From: Clostridia bacterium
GTDB lineage: Bacteria; Bacillota; Clostridia; UMGS1810
Assembly (NCBI GenBank): GCA_017416845.1
Contig: JAFQBA010000040.1
Coordinates: 1-58,250 of the forward strand
Length of the DNA stretch: 58,250 nt
Direction: 5' to 3'
Position numbers and translations under genes: made by a program. The first letter of the stretch is position 1. The number at the start of each line of letters is the position of its first letter. The notes under the pieces were generated by a model. The model saw only the letters and a list, made by a program, of their open reading frames with translations. It was not told where the DNA came from and made no database searches. Below are positions 45,901-55,264 of the stretch, in pieces.

Positions 45901-47343
45901 TTACTTAAGTGTTGTAAATCCATAGCGCAGTGATGGCGCATAGGGATTTCTGTTTGTTAAGCCGTCCAAAACACAAACCTTGATATAACAGTTCTCGGCA
46001 TCTTCAACATTAACACTGACTGTTTTTTCAAGCTGTGCCTCGGTGGTTTCGATTTCGCCGCATGTTGCCTTAACCAACTCGGAAAAACCGTCAACCTCTT
46101 TGTAGAGACAAATGATGTAGGTATATTTTGAATTAACCTTTTGCATGAAGTTTAGCTTTGCACTAACCATTCCGCTTTGCAAACTGTCAAGCTTTTCACC
46201 GTTTTCGTCATAGTAGCCGACAAGGCGAACATACGAATCGGGCTGTTCCATAACAGTGAAGGATATTTCCTCGCTTATCTCTTCGCCGTATAAGCTCTTT
46301 GCCGATGCTTTTACGGTGCACTCTTTGCCCCAGTCAAGAGGAGTTTCGGGAGTAAAGCTGAATTTTCCGTTGCCAAGATTTTCCACAAGGCTTTCATCCA
46401 CGCTTTCACCGTCAATTTCAAAGCTGCATTCCGAAACACTTCCTTTGAAGGAAACAGTTATGGGCTCAAAAGGATTCACACCTTCGGCATCTTTTTCGGG
46501 AACAGAGCTTTCAAAAGCAAGAAGAGAATCGGTAAAACATTTTATGTTGTCAATCCAATAGGTCATGTTTGTTGAATGCCACTGGGATGTCTGGAAAAGC
46601 GGAGAAGCGAAACCGCCTTCTTCGGCATATACTGCCGATGTTTCGGGAGTGATGTTTTTGTTACGGTCCGAGGCATAATTGTAAAATTCAAATTTTGATG
46701 AACCGTCATCACAAACAAGGGGCACACCGTCAACACACACCGAATAGGTGTTTTCCGATACATTCACATAAAGTCTGATTTTGTACCACTGATTTGCGTT
46801 AACATTCATTATTGCCTTCTGTTTTGTTTCGCTTACGCCGCTTGCCGAAAGCACACCGGTGCCGTCTTTGTTGGAGGTGTAGGTCACTGTTCCCAAGCCT
46901 TCACCGTAAAGTGTTGCGTTATCGGATTTATACATATACATTGACGGTCCTGCTGTCATTTTATCTATGTCGGAGCCATACATAATGTCATATTCATAGA
47001 TAAATCTGTGGTTTATGGGATATCTTGCAGAGTTAGCACCAATGTTTAACTGTGAATTAAAACAGGTGTTTTTCATTGAGCCGTCTGCCTGCTCAACCAT
47101 TTCCCACACGTTTTTAAGCTCTGCCGCAAGGTTTTGGTCATTGTCTCCATGGGGATTGGTAACAACTTTTGTTCTTGTGTTTGTTCTCCACACCTTGGGA
47201 TTGAGAGCGCCCGATTCAAAATCTTCTTCAAAAATAAGAACCGGACCGGTTGTAACATCTTTGTCATCGCCCTCGGCAAATGCAGGAATCTGCACACAAA
47301 TGAGGAGCAAAAAGGCTAAAAAAACTGATAATGATTTTTTCAT
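45901..47343 (-). CDS. Secreted LamG-like/Ig-like protein (non-catalytic paralogue)
   Basis: A 480-residue secreted protein. Signal peptide (KKSLSVFLAFLLLICVQIPAFAE), an N-terminal LamG-like sugar-binding domain (about 35-275; FEEDFESGALNPKVWRTNTR), an Ig-like domain (about 285-370; KDAEGVNPFEPITVSFKGSV) and a C-terminal beta domain (YVRLVGYYDENGEKLDSLQS). The LamG domain and signal are very similar, also as DNA, to the start of the next upstream gene, marking a recent tandem duplication. No lyase domain, so it probably binds glycan. Spacing is 17 bases after the 1372-residue gene and 12 before the discoidin-lyase gene. Confidence 0.75.
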   Translation of the reverse strand: MKKSLSVFLAFLLLICVQIPAFAEGDDKDVTTGPVLIFEEDFESGALNPKVWRTNTRTKVVTNPHGDNDQNLAAELKNVWEMVEQADGSMKNTCFNSQLNIGANSARYPINHRFIYEYDIMYGSDIDKMTAGPSMYMYKSDNATLYGEGLGTVTYTSNKDGTGVLSASGVSETKQKAIMNVNANQWYKIRLYVNVSENTYSVCVDGVPLVCDDGSSKFEFYNYASDRNKNITPETSAVYAEEGGFASPLFQTSQWHSTNMTYWIDNIKCFTDSLLAFESSVPEKDAEGVNPFEPITVSFKGSVSECSFEIDGESVDESLVENLGNGKFSFTPETPLDWGKECTVKASAKSLYGEEISEEISFTVMEQPDSYVRLVGYYDENGEKLDSLQSGMVSAKLNFMQKVNSKYTYIICLYKEVDGFSELVKATCGEIETTEAQLEKTVSVNVEDAENCYIKVCVLDGLTNRNPYAPSLRYGFTTLK

Positions 47344-47360
47344 TGTCTATCTCCTTTCGT

Positions 47361-50300
47361 TTATTGAACTGTTGCCGCAGAATAAGGCATTAGCGACTCT
47401 TCAGGCAACATTTTCATTGAACTGATGTCTTCTATGTAAAACGCTTTTATAACCGTGTTGTCGTCGGCTTCAAAAAGCGAATTGATGTCTTTTGAAACAG
47501 GCACGGTTTTGCCCGGTTCTAAAGTAACATCGAAAACCTTTAGCCCTGTCATGGTGTTTGTGAGAGAATCATAGGCAGCAATGACAAGGTGAAGAGTTTT
47601 TTGTGTATCTGTTCTGTTATAAATTGAAGCACGATATGTAAAATTAAAGCTAGTTGCAAATGTAACCGGGTTTGAGTTGTAATCATAAAAACCATATGGT
47701 TCAGATACATCCGCCTGAATATCAGGAAGAGTCACACTGTTTAACTCCCAACTGTCAAGTGAAGCTACAGACGGAATATATTCGGGAGCATCTGCTCCGT
47801 CTCTCAGAGGGATGTAGGCAACAGCAATGTCTGCCTTCGCAACTCCTTCGAGCTTCAAACCAAATTTGTGAAACTTTTCCATTTTGGTCTGACCGGAGGG
47901 ATTTGGCGAACCCGGAAGCGGAACAGCATCAAAAATTTCGAACCTTGCATTCACATTGGAGAGAAGCTGAATCCACATGCGGCTGTTGTTTTTCTTTGAT
48001 GTGAGAATAACGCTTTTGCCGTCTTCGTTCACCTTTATATCCACATCGGCAATTGCACTGTGAGAGAACCAATAAATGTCGCTTATCTCTTTGGCTTCAA
48101 TCTCATCTTTCACAACAAACACATTTCTGTATTTGTCGAGATATACTCCCCTTTTTGCCGAATGTGCCGAATCTTTGTAGGCATCGGTCATATCGGTTAT
48201 GGCAAAGGCTGAAGTTTGCGATGATTGAAATCTGTCGATATAAGCAATTGCATTTTTATTTTGGTCATAGCGTCTTATGGAGGTTTTCACACTCTCGCTG
48301 TCATTTGGATGAGCCGAAAATCTTATGTCATCCAAAACCGCCTTTGTTTCATAGCCCGAAAACTGCCATCTGTAGTTAGAAAGGTCTGATATATCGGCAC
48401 CGTAGCTGTAGTTTTCACAAAGGAGCGTATCGTTAATATACAGGTCATAGGTCTGTGATGTGAAATCTATGGTAATGCTCACATCATACCATGTGTTCAT
48501 TGTGTAGTCCTTCACAGCCACAAACTCTGTTCCCTTCCGGGCGTTTATGTTTCCGTTTTTATCAAAATGAACAAACTGTGTGTGATTGAGGTTGCCCTCT
48601 GCATCATGCCCGTACATTGTTCCGCCCGAAATTGTGTTTGTCGCCTTTTCGGGCATAATCTTAAATTTGATTTTTATTCCGTTTGACGGATAGGGCTCGG
48701 AAAACGGAAGCTGAACATAGCACTGAGCGTTTAAATCATCCCAGCCTTCAGCCGGACAGTTCATTCTTATGGCACGGTTTTCGGGGTTTGAAGCAGTGGG
48801 AACAGCTTCCACTCTTACTTTTCCCGTTTTTCCGTTTACGTTTGTTGATTCGTTAATTGAATATCCCGGAGGATAATCACCTATTTCAACATCATCAAAG
48901 TTATCTTCTTTAAATATCCCCCACCCGTCTTCGTCGGGGTTGACACCGTAAGCTGTGGGGTCTATCACAATTGTGTTGTGACCTTCTGCCCTTGCAGGAT
49001 AGGTTTGATGATCGCCGAGGGTTGTGTAGGAAAGCTGATCATAGCCAAGGTCGGTCGCCCAGCGGACACCACGATAGTCAAGAACATAGGTGCCGATGTC
49101 GAGCTGTGAGTGACCGGCAGTGTTATCCCCTGCAAGAAATCCTGCAAACATGGCATTATCATCCCACGAGGTACGCATTGTTACAACCTCGCCACGTCTG
49201 AAATATTTGTCGGTTTCGCCCATTGCAAAGTTTTCTTCGCAACTTTCGGGAGTGTACCACAAAAGCTCAAGGGGTGTTACGGAAGAATAGTTCTGACTGA
49301 TTATATATTCTTTTCGTTTTGCCCCCAAGCCCGACTCTCCGAGGTGCTTGGCATAATAAAAACTGAAATTGAAAGGGGGAGTCATATTCTGATCGGAGTC
49401 GGAATAGTTAAATGTACCGCAGGGACCCTGCATATAGTGCATAAAATATGCCGCTTCCATCATACCCCGAATGTTATCATAGCCATAAGTTTTGCCAAGG
49501 GCTGTTTCAAAGAGGTCAAGAAGTCTAACATCCATAGTGAGGGTTGCCTGACCGTAGCCGGGTCCTTCCTGCCATGCTCCGTCGGGAGCCCATTCGTCAA
49601 GGTGAACCTCAAGAGAACGGAAGGCATATTCCATAACCGGTTTTATTATGTTTTCGAGTGTGTCGGAATCCACATCATCACAAATTGCAAAGCAACCCAT
49701 GAGTGTTCCGAGATTACAGTGAACGTTCCAGTTAAAGGGACTTGTTTTCCATGAAGTTCTCGGATTGAGAGCTTCAATTGCTTCATCATCCCATCCGCCG
49801 CGATATACCCCGAGAGCAACCTTCAAAGATTTTTCGACTATGGTCGTTCTCATCAGTTCTTTTTGCTCTTCTGTGAGCCAATCATAGAGCCTGTCATAGG
49901 CATAGGAAAAAGCTTCGGTATACACTGCTGTGTCAAGATAGTGCTGAGGGTTCCAGTCGGTATAGTTTGCAACGCACTCAATTTCTTTCCATGCACGCTC
50001 GGCATATTTTTCTTCACCGGTGAGCTTGTAGAAAAGAGTGAGACATTCGATTCGGTTAAGCACAACATGGTCGTCAACAAACCTTATTGAACCCGATTCA
50101 AAAGCCTGCTTAACGGGAGTGGTGTTTAGCATTGCATTTGTTTCGCTAAGCCTTCGTGCTATGGATTTTTTTGCAAATTCGTCAGTCAAATTCAGTTCTT
50201 TGAGATATTCAAAGCTTTCGGCTGTAGCATTGATGCGCGGATGATTTTTGTTTGGGTGAGTCGTAACGATGGCATTGTATATCTCATCACCCGAAGGTCT

Positions 50301-51479
50301 TTGATATTTTGTCATGCGAATTATTTCGGTGAGGGTTTCATCGTCTGCCCCCGCAACCTTATCGGCATCATCACCGAGAAAAACAAAACCGTCATTTATG
50401 TATATCTTTTGACCCAAAAGACCTGATGCGGCATTCGCCTCAATGTAGATCGTGTTGTCCTTTGTCTGCAAAAATGCCGGATTTGCATTTGACGCTATGA
50501 CATCGGCATCCTTTCCAAAAACAGTGCAGAGATATTCAAGAGGGAGATAAAGCTTTGTTCCATCTTCAAAGGGGACATCCTCCAAAACTGTTTTTTCGCC
50601 GTTTTTATAGGACACATGGCTTTTTGCATACAGTGAAACACCGTTTGAAATTATGCTTTCAAATTCTGTGTAACATTTTATGTTGTCAATCCACAAGGTC
50701 ATATTTGTTGAATGCCACCGTGATGTCTGAAAAAGCGGTGCCACATATCCACCCTTTTCGGCGTACTCTGCCGATGTTTCCAAAGTTATGTTTTTGTTAC
50801 GTTCTGAACTATAATTGTATAAATCAAAATCCTTTGAACCGTCATCACAAATAAGAAGATTGCCGTCAACATACACCGAATAGGTGTTGCACGCCACATT
50901 AACATCAAGTCGGATATTATACCACTGATTTGTGTTGACTGTCATTTTTGCCGTCTTTTTTGTTTGAGGAGAGGCTGCTGTGGAAAGCACCCCCGTGCCG
51001 TCATTGTTGGAGCTGTAGGTTATGGCTCCGAGGCCTTCGCCGTAAAGCGTGGAATTATCATTACAATATATATACATTGACGGAGCTGCTGTCATTTTTT
51101 CTATGTCATCTCCGTACATAATGTCATATTCATAAATGAATCTGCTGTTTATGGGATATCTTGCCGATGCGTTTAATATGTTTAATTGTGAATTATAGCA
51201 GGTGTTTTCCGTTGTGCCATCCGGATTTTCAACCGTTTCCCACACATTTTTAAGTTCAGCTGCAAGGTTTTGAGCATTTTCTGCATTGGCTTTGGCAACA
51301 ATTTCGGTTTTTGTGCTTGTTCTCCATACTTTGGGATTTAAAATTCCCGATTCAAAATCTTCTTCGAAAACCAAAACGAAATCGCCTGCCGAATTTGTCT
51401 CACTTTTTTCTGCGAATGAAGGGATTTGTACGCAAAACAAAATTAAAAAAGCCAAAAAAACCGATAATGTTTTTTTCAT
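47361..51479 (-). CDS. Secreted heparinase II/III-type polysaccharide lyase (paralogue)
   Basis: A 1372-residue protein. Signal peptide (KKTLSVFLAFLILFCVQIPSFAE), LamG-like domain (about 30-275, nearly that of the 480-residue protein), a CAO-N-like strand domain (about 285-375, YAKSHVSYKNGEKTV), alpha toroid (about 385-740: QHYLDTAVYTEAFSYAYDRL; FNWNVHCNLGTLMGCFAICD; WQEGPGYGQATLTMD) and beta-sandwich with His in HSQLDIGTYVLDYRG, split by an inserted LamG-like module ending near RFSAHP. The C-terminal ~135 residues differ: an Ig-like module (YRASIYNRTDTQKTLHLVIA) instead of discoidin. Start is ATG 51479 with AAAGGAG; the frame upstream to 51533 has no site. First gene of the five-gene operon. 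Confidence 0.88.
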   Translation of the reverse strand: MKKTLSVFLAFLILFCVQIPSFAEKSETNSAGDFVLVFEEDFESGILNPKVWRTSTKTEIVAKANAENAQNLAAELKNVWETVENPDGTTENTCYNSQLNILNASARYPINSRFIYEYDIMYGDDIEKMTAAPSMYIYCNDNSTLYGEGLGAITYSSNNDGTGVLSTAASPQTKKTAKMTVNTNQWYNIRLDVNVACNTYSVYVDGNLLICDDGSKDFDLYNYSSERNKNITLETSAEYAEKGGYVAPLFQTSRWHSTNMTLWIDNIKCYTEFESIISNGVSLYAKSHVSYKNGEKTVLEDVPFEDGTKLYLPLEYLCTVFGKDADVIASNANPAFLQTKDNTIYIEANAASGLLGQKIYINDGFVFLGDDADKVAGADDETLTEIIRMTKYQRPSGDEIYNAIVTTHPNKNHPRINATAESFEYLKELNLTDEFAKKSIARRLSETNAMLNTTPVKQAFESGSIRFVDDHVVLNRIECLTLFYKLTGEEKYAERAWKEIECVANYTDWNPQHYLDTAVYTEAFSYAYDRLYDWLTEEQKELMRTTIVEKSLKVALGVYRGGWDDEAIEALNPRTSWKTSPFNWNVHCNLGTLMGCFAICDDVDSDTLENIIKPVMEYAFRSLEVHLDEWAPDGAWQEGPGYGQATLTMDVRLLDLFETALGKTYGYDNIRGMMEAAYFMHYMQGPCGTFNYSDSDQNMTPPFNFSFYYAKHLGESGLGAKRKEYIISQNYSSVTPLELLWYTPESCEENFAMGETDKYFRRGEVVTMRTSWDDNAMFAGFLAGDNTAGHSQLDIGTYVLDYRGVRWATDLGYDQLSYTTLGDHQTYPARAEGHNTIVIDPTAYGVNPDEDGWGIFKEDNFDDVEIGDYPPGYSINESTNVNGKTGKVRVEAVPTASNPENRAIRMNCPAEGWDDLNAQCYVQLPFSEPYPSNGIKIKFKIMPEKATNTISGGTMYGHDAEGNLNHTQFVHFDKNGNINARKGTEFVAVKDYTMNTWYDVSITIDFTSQTYDLYINDTLLCENYSYGADISDLSNYRWQFSGYETKAVLDDIRFSAHPNDSESVKTSIRRYDQNKNAIAYIDRFQSSQTSAFAITDMTDAYKDSAHSAKRGVYLDKYRNVFVVKDEIEAKEISDIYWFSHSAIADVDIKVNEDGKSVILTSKKNNSRMWIQLLSNVNARFEIFDAVPLPGSPNPSGQTKMEKFHKFGLKLEGVAKADIAVAYIPLRDGADAPEYIPSVASLDSWELNSVTLPDIQADVSEPYGFYDYNSNPVTFATSFNFTYRASIYNRTDTQKTLHLVIAAYDSLTNTMTGLKVFDVTLEPGKTVPVSKDINSLFEADDNTVIKAFYIEDISSMKMLPEESLMPYSAATVQ

Positions 51480-51575
51480 TGTTTTTCTCCTTTCATTCAG
51501 TGAGATTTTGCCGCGGCAACTGTTTAAAACCAATCTAAAATCAAGAATGGTATATAAATAAGAAACACCAATAAT

Positions 51576-51661
51576 ATTATATCAAAATTTTACATCAAAA
51601 CCCCTGCAATTGTCTATGAAATATGTGACTAAAATTACGAGATTGTGTCACTTTCACACAC
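51576..51661 (-). promoter_or_regulatory. Promoter of the lyase operon with conserved upstream dyad
   Basis: Minus-strand TATAAT at 51576-51581, with a weak -35 (GGGTTT, 51598-51603). Four bases further upstream begins a 54-bp segment (51608-51661) that is 45/54 identical, without gaps, to 56192-56245 near the creatininase gene. It holds GTGAC (51625-51629) and GTCAC (51647-51651), an inverted pair 22 bp apart. The weak -35 and fixed position suggest an activator site, or operator. The rest of 51480-51845 holds no gene. Confidence 0.65.
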
Positions 51662-51845
51662 ATTGCAATGAAAAAAAACAAAAAACTTTTTGTTAATTCT
51701 GCATGAATTTGTAAAAACAGTCTTTAACTGCTAAATAAAGCAATTTCACTGTTCAAAATTGAAGAAAATAAAAACGGATATGTGTCACTTATTGTAATAC
51801 AAAAAATGACTCCATATCCGAATGTTATGGTTTGAATTTGATATA

Positions 51846-52733
51846 TCACTCACTGTATGAAATACATACTCCGTCCTTATAAAGTTCTGTATCTGCTATG
51901 TACGCAAGTCTTGCCTTGCTGAAACATTCATACACAACATCTCTTTCCTTTATGGGAAATGCTGCACTTGGCAGCCAATTGAAATGATATCTATATGCGT
52001 CTGCAAGAGAATATACACCATAGCATTGAATCTCAGATTTGCGCATATATACATCTCGGTTTTGATTGCACATAAATTCTATATCAGCTTCATCCGAGGC
52101 ATATTCATAAACCCATGACGGCTGTTTATATATGACATCGGGATTTTCAACAATTTCTTCAAGCGACATTAAATTCCCGTCTGATGAAATATAAAAAAGT
52201 GCAAATCTCGGATCAATAAATCCCCATTTTCCGTCAATGTATACTTCACAAGTATGATGTCCTCCGGACACATGAAGTATAGTACGGCACGGAATTGATG
52301 ATATCTCACAAAATGCAGACATTATTCTTACCACTCGTTCACAATAGCGCTCGCCTTTTTTTATGAGTTCCTCTTCAGTGCCGCCAAAAAAGAAATCATA
52401 ACCGTAAGATTTTTTGCGCAAATCCCGGATAAATACCATAAATGCAATTACTTTTTCTCGGTCGCAGGAACAGTTTTTCGTTATTTCTTCAACTATTTTT
52501 TCAAGTTCCGGGCGAGAACCGTTAATATATCGTGTTTCATGAGGGGGCGTATTATACAAATAATCCCGTGTCTCCGGGCAGTACAAAATAACATCGGCAA
52601 GCCTTTCGTAATCCACATTGTCACCAAATGCCACATGTACATAATCCATGAGGGAGACAAAAACATTTTTTGCGCTTCCCGCAAGTCTGTCAGCTATGTT
52701 CATACCCATACATAAATCTATAATATTTTCCAT
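51846..52733 (-). CDS. Transglutaminase-like superfamily protein
   Basis: A 295-residue soluble protein without signal peptide. The cysteine protease-like transglutaminase core is seen: catalytic Cys candidate in KKGERYCERVVRIMSAFCEI, His in SGGHHTCEVYIDGKW, and Asp in GFIDPRFALFY. These proteins cleave or crosslink amides, or act as peptidases or glycanase helpers. The last third carries aromatic sequence (YSLADAYRYHFNWLP). The gene lies between the lyase operon and the LamG/Ig gene, but on its own leader; the conserved dyad is downstream of it, not upstream. GGAAGG precedes ATG. Function in the locus is unknown. Confidence 0.8.
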   Translation of the reverse strand: MENIIDLCMGMNIADRLAGSAKNVFVSLMDYVHVAFGDNVDYERLADVILYCPETRDYLYNTPPHETRYINGSRPELEKIVEEITKNCSCDREKVIAFMVFIRDLRKKSYGYDFFFGGTEEELIKKGERYCERVVRIMSAFCEISSIPCRTILHVSGGHHTCEVYIDGKWGFIDPRFALFYISSDGNLMSLEEIVENPDVIYKQPSWVYEYASDEADIEFMCNQNRDVYMRKSEIQCYGVYSLADAYRYHFNWLPSAAFPIKERDVVYECFSKARLAYIADTELYKDGVCISYSE

Positions 52734-52936
52734 ATATCAAAACACCTTCCCTAACGGGGATATTTTTATATGTTGTCGCAAATATTAATACATCAAAAGC
52801 AGACCATAATACACCAGATTACCTTCTGCATTTGCTTTGAGATGTGTCAAGAAAAAATTCATATACATATAAAAAGCAATACATATCCGATGTTGATAGT
52901 TTGAATTTGTTTTTTGTTATTTAATAAAAATACGTG

Positions 52937-53093
52937 CAAATTGGAGTTTATCGTTCTGATTGTCAAGCCAATCAGAACAATGCAGAATGCAGAATGTAGA
53001 ATGCAAAATGACACAGTTGAATAATTTTGCATTTTGAATTTTGCATTTTGCATTCGGTGAGTTTGCATGCAAACTCACCGACAAACTCCAATT
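52937..53093. repeat. 157-bp nested palindromic (MITE-like) element
   Basis: The ends are inverted, ATTGGAGTTT near 52940 and AAACTCCAATT ending near 53093. Inside are a 10-bp hairpin with arms GTTCTGATTG and CAATCAGAAC (about 52953-52978), a run of near-7-mer units (TGCAGAA TGCAGAA TGTAGAA TGCAAAA) and their imperfect complement, and a perfect 26-bp palindrome at 53055-53080. The GACAAACTCCAAT part is shared with 131-151 and 58094-58106. The gap 52734-52936 otherwise shows nothing notable. It follows the stop of the 700-residue gene and may end its transcript. Confidence 0.65.
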
Positions 53094-53112
53094 CACCAAT
53101 TATTCATATGAA

Positions 53113-55215
53113 TTATTTTGTTGCACTTTCAAGAGCAACGGGAGCGGGAATCATGGTTTTTCTGTAAGGGGTAACCATGTTTTCACTTGTGTAGAAGGTT
53201 TTAATTGTGTGGGTATAAGCTTTTTCGCCAAGACCTGCAAAGGATTCTTCGATATCTGCATATTCACCGGAGTTAACGGTGTAGGTTTTAACCTTAACTT
53301 CGTCAAGCTCTGTGCCGTCGTCTTTGTAAAGTGCAAAATACATTGTTACTTTTTCGGCAGTGGGAGCATTGTTTACAAGTCTTGCTTTGTAGGTTACGTT
53401 TTCGGGGTCAAGAGCTGTAATGGCACTACCGTCTGCACCATAGTAGCAGCCTCTGTTTCCGTTTGCATCGGGAGCAATTGCAATACGCTGTGCAATTTTG
53501 ATGTTGTCAACATATAAATTGAAGTTACTACCATAATAACCCATTGTCTGGAAACGAACTCTTGAAATTTTGTCTGCCGCAAAGGTTGAAGAAAGATTGA
53601 ATGTCTTATTCAAGGGTACATCGTTGATTGCCACGGTATAATTGCTCTGACTTGGGTTGATAACAAGGTCAACGTGGAACCATTCACCATATTTTATGTC
53701 TACTCCGGTATCCGAATAAGCAGCTTTTCCTGCATCGTTTAATCCATCAACAACTTTGAGTCGGAATATGGATTCGTCCTCTGCATCGTCACACATCTGC
53801 ATAATCCAAGCCTGAGAATCAGTGTCACAATAAAGGTGAGGTGCAAGGTTTTTAACGGAATGTGTGGAATGTGCAGAAGGATTTCTGTCTTCCACGGGAA
53901 TCATAAGGTCATAGGACAGAACAACATCACCGGGCATTTGTGCACCGCCGAGAGTAAGATTGTCGTTCATAAGCTGACCGCCCTGATGGGTTGTAACATC
54001 TGCCGTGATGTGAGCAACATTGCCTTTTTCGCCTTTTGGATCCTCGGTCACTTCAGCAATAGCCGGCTCTTTAACAGAAAACTTCCATTTGTTGTTATTG
54101 AGACCTCTTTCAAAATCTTCTTCAGTCATGTTATAAGCATATTTGGTTGTAAAGGTTGCCGAGGTTTCTGCTTTGTCACCATATTTGTTGATGGCAGCAG
54201 CTTTTATTGTGTATTCTGTGTCATAAGCAAATACGGAAGCAGGAGTGTAGGTGTAGCTACCATTACCATTATCTTTAAGTTCGGAATCAGACACCAATTT
54301 ACCGTTTAATGTAACGCTTGCAAGGTCATATGAACCGGCAAAATTAATATCAAAGGTTTTGCTAATATCAACATTTTTTGCACCATTTTCAATGTTTATT
54401 GAAGGTGCAACCGGAGTACACTGTGCACATCCGTTACAGTCGGTGTAAATGCTGTAGTCATCAACCCACAAAACCATGTTTTTGGAATACCACTGCGAAG
54501 TCTGCATAAGAGGTACAACATATCCGCCTGCATCACAGAACGCCTGAGCGGTTTCGTCATTTATATTTTTGTTTCTGTCCGATGCATAGTTAAAAAGAAT
54601 AAATGTGGTTGAACCATCTTCAGCCTGAAGGAGCTCACCGTTTACAGTAATAGAATACATTCTTGTGGGAATATCCACATATGTACGGATATCAAGCCAT
54701 TCGCCGCTGTTTACGGTCTTTGTTGCAGAAAGTCCGCTTTCGCTGAGACCTGCAGGCGAAATCTTTCCTGTGCCATCTTTGTTGGTTGTATATGATACAA
54801 GTGCTAAACTTTCACCAAAGAGTATTTTATCCGCATCATAGAAATATACTGATGGCAAGTTGGCTTTGGAATCCATATCACCGAAGTTAACCGAAAATTC
54901 TATTATGAATCTTTCTTTAACAGCTGTATACAAATTGCTTGATACAAAATTCAGCTGTGAAGCAGAGCATGTTTCACCTTCCCAAACATTTTTGAGCTCT
55001 GCCGCATAGTTTTCGGCATTGCTGTCTTTTTCTTTTTGAACAATCACGGTTTTTGTGTTTGTTTTCCACACTTTGGAGTTGAGAGTACCGGTTTCAAAGT
55101 TTTCGGTAAATCCCAGAGTCTCATCTTCGTGAACCGATGCATCTTCGGCATAGCCGACAGCGCATAGTCCGAGCACCATTGAAAGTGCAAGAACAATTGA
55201 TAGTAATTTTTTCAT
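53113..55215 (-). CDS. Secreted LamG/Ig-like carbohydrate-binding protein
   Basis: A 700-residue secreted protein: signal peptide (MKKLLSIVLALSMVLGLCAVGYAE), LamG-like module (about 35-260; TENFETGTLNSKVWKTNTKT), Ig-like (about 270-355; NIENGAKNVDISKTFDINFAGS), second LamG-like module (about 360-590; EEDFERGLNNNKWKFSV) and C-terminal Ig-like domain (about 600-690; ALDPENVTYKARLVNNAPTAE). The first module resembles those of the two genes at 45901 and 47361; the C-terminal part resembles the end of the 1372-residue lyase. No catalytic motif, so it probably binds polysaccharide at the cell surface. It is 50 bases downstream of the creatininase gene, likely in its transcript. Confidence 0.75.
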   Translation of the reverse strand: MKKLLSIVLALSMVLGLCAVGYAEDASVHEDETLGFTENFETGTLNSKVWKTNTKTVIVQKEKDSNAENYAAELKNVWEGETCSASQLNFVSSNLYTAVKERFIIEFSVNFGDMDSKANLPSVYFYDADKILFGESLALVSYTTNKDGTGKISPAGLSESGLSATKTVNSGEWLDIRTYVDIPTRMYSITVNGELLQAEDGSTTFILFNYASDRNKNINDETAQAFCDAGGYVVPLMQTSQWYSKNMVLWVDDYSIYTDCNGCAQCTPVAPSINIENGAKNVDISKTFDINFAGSYDLASVTLNGKLVSDSELKDNGNGSYTYTPASVFAYDTEYTIKAAAINKYGDKAETSATFTTKYAYNMTEEDFERGLNNNKWKFSVKEPAIAEVTEDPKGEKGNVAHITADVTTHQGGQLMNDNLTLGGAQMPGDVVLSYDLMIPVEDRNPSAHSTHSVKNLAPHLYCDTDSQAWIMQMCDDAEDESIFRLKVVDGLNDAGKAAYSDTGVDIKYGEWFHVDLVINPSQSNYTVAINDVPLNKTFNLSSTFAADKISRVRFQTMGYYGSNFNLYVDNIKIAQRIAIAPDANGNRGCYYGADGSAITALDPENVTYKARLVNNAPTAEKVTMYFALYKDDGTELDEVKVKTYTVNSGEYADIEESFAGLGEKAYTHTIKTFYTSENMVTPYRKTMIPAPVALESATK

Positions 55216-55264
55216 TTTTAAATCACCTTTCTTATTTTTTTATATAAGCAATCTTCTCGATTGT

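Noticed and set aside
49110..49754. A 214-codon open frame on the plus strand inside the 1372-residue lyase gene
   Set aside because: It lies opposite conserved catalytic-domain codons and has no start signal.
52980..53055. Possible CRISPR or minisatellite from 7-base units
   Set aside because: Only four imperfect units, no spacers, no cas genes; it is part of the palindromic element.
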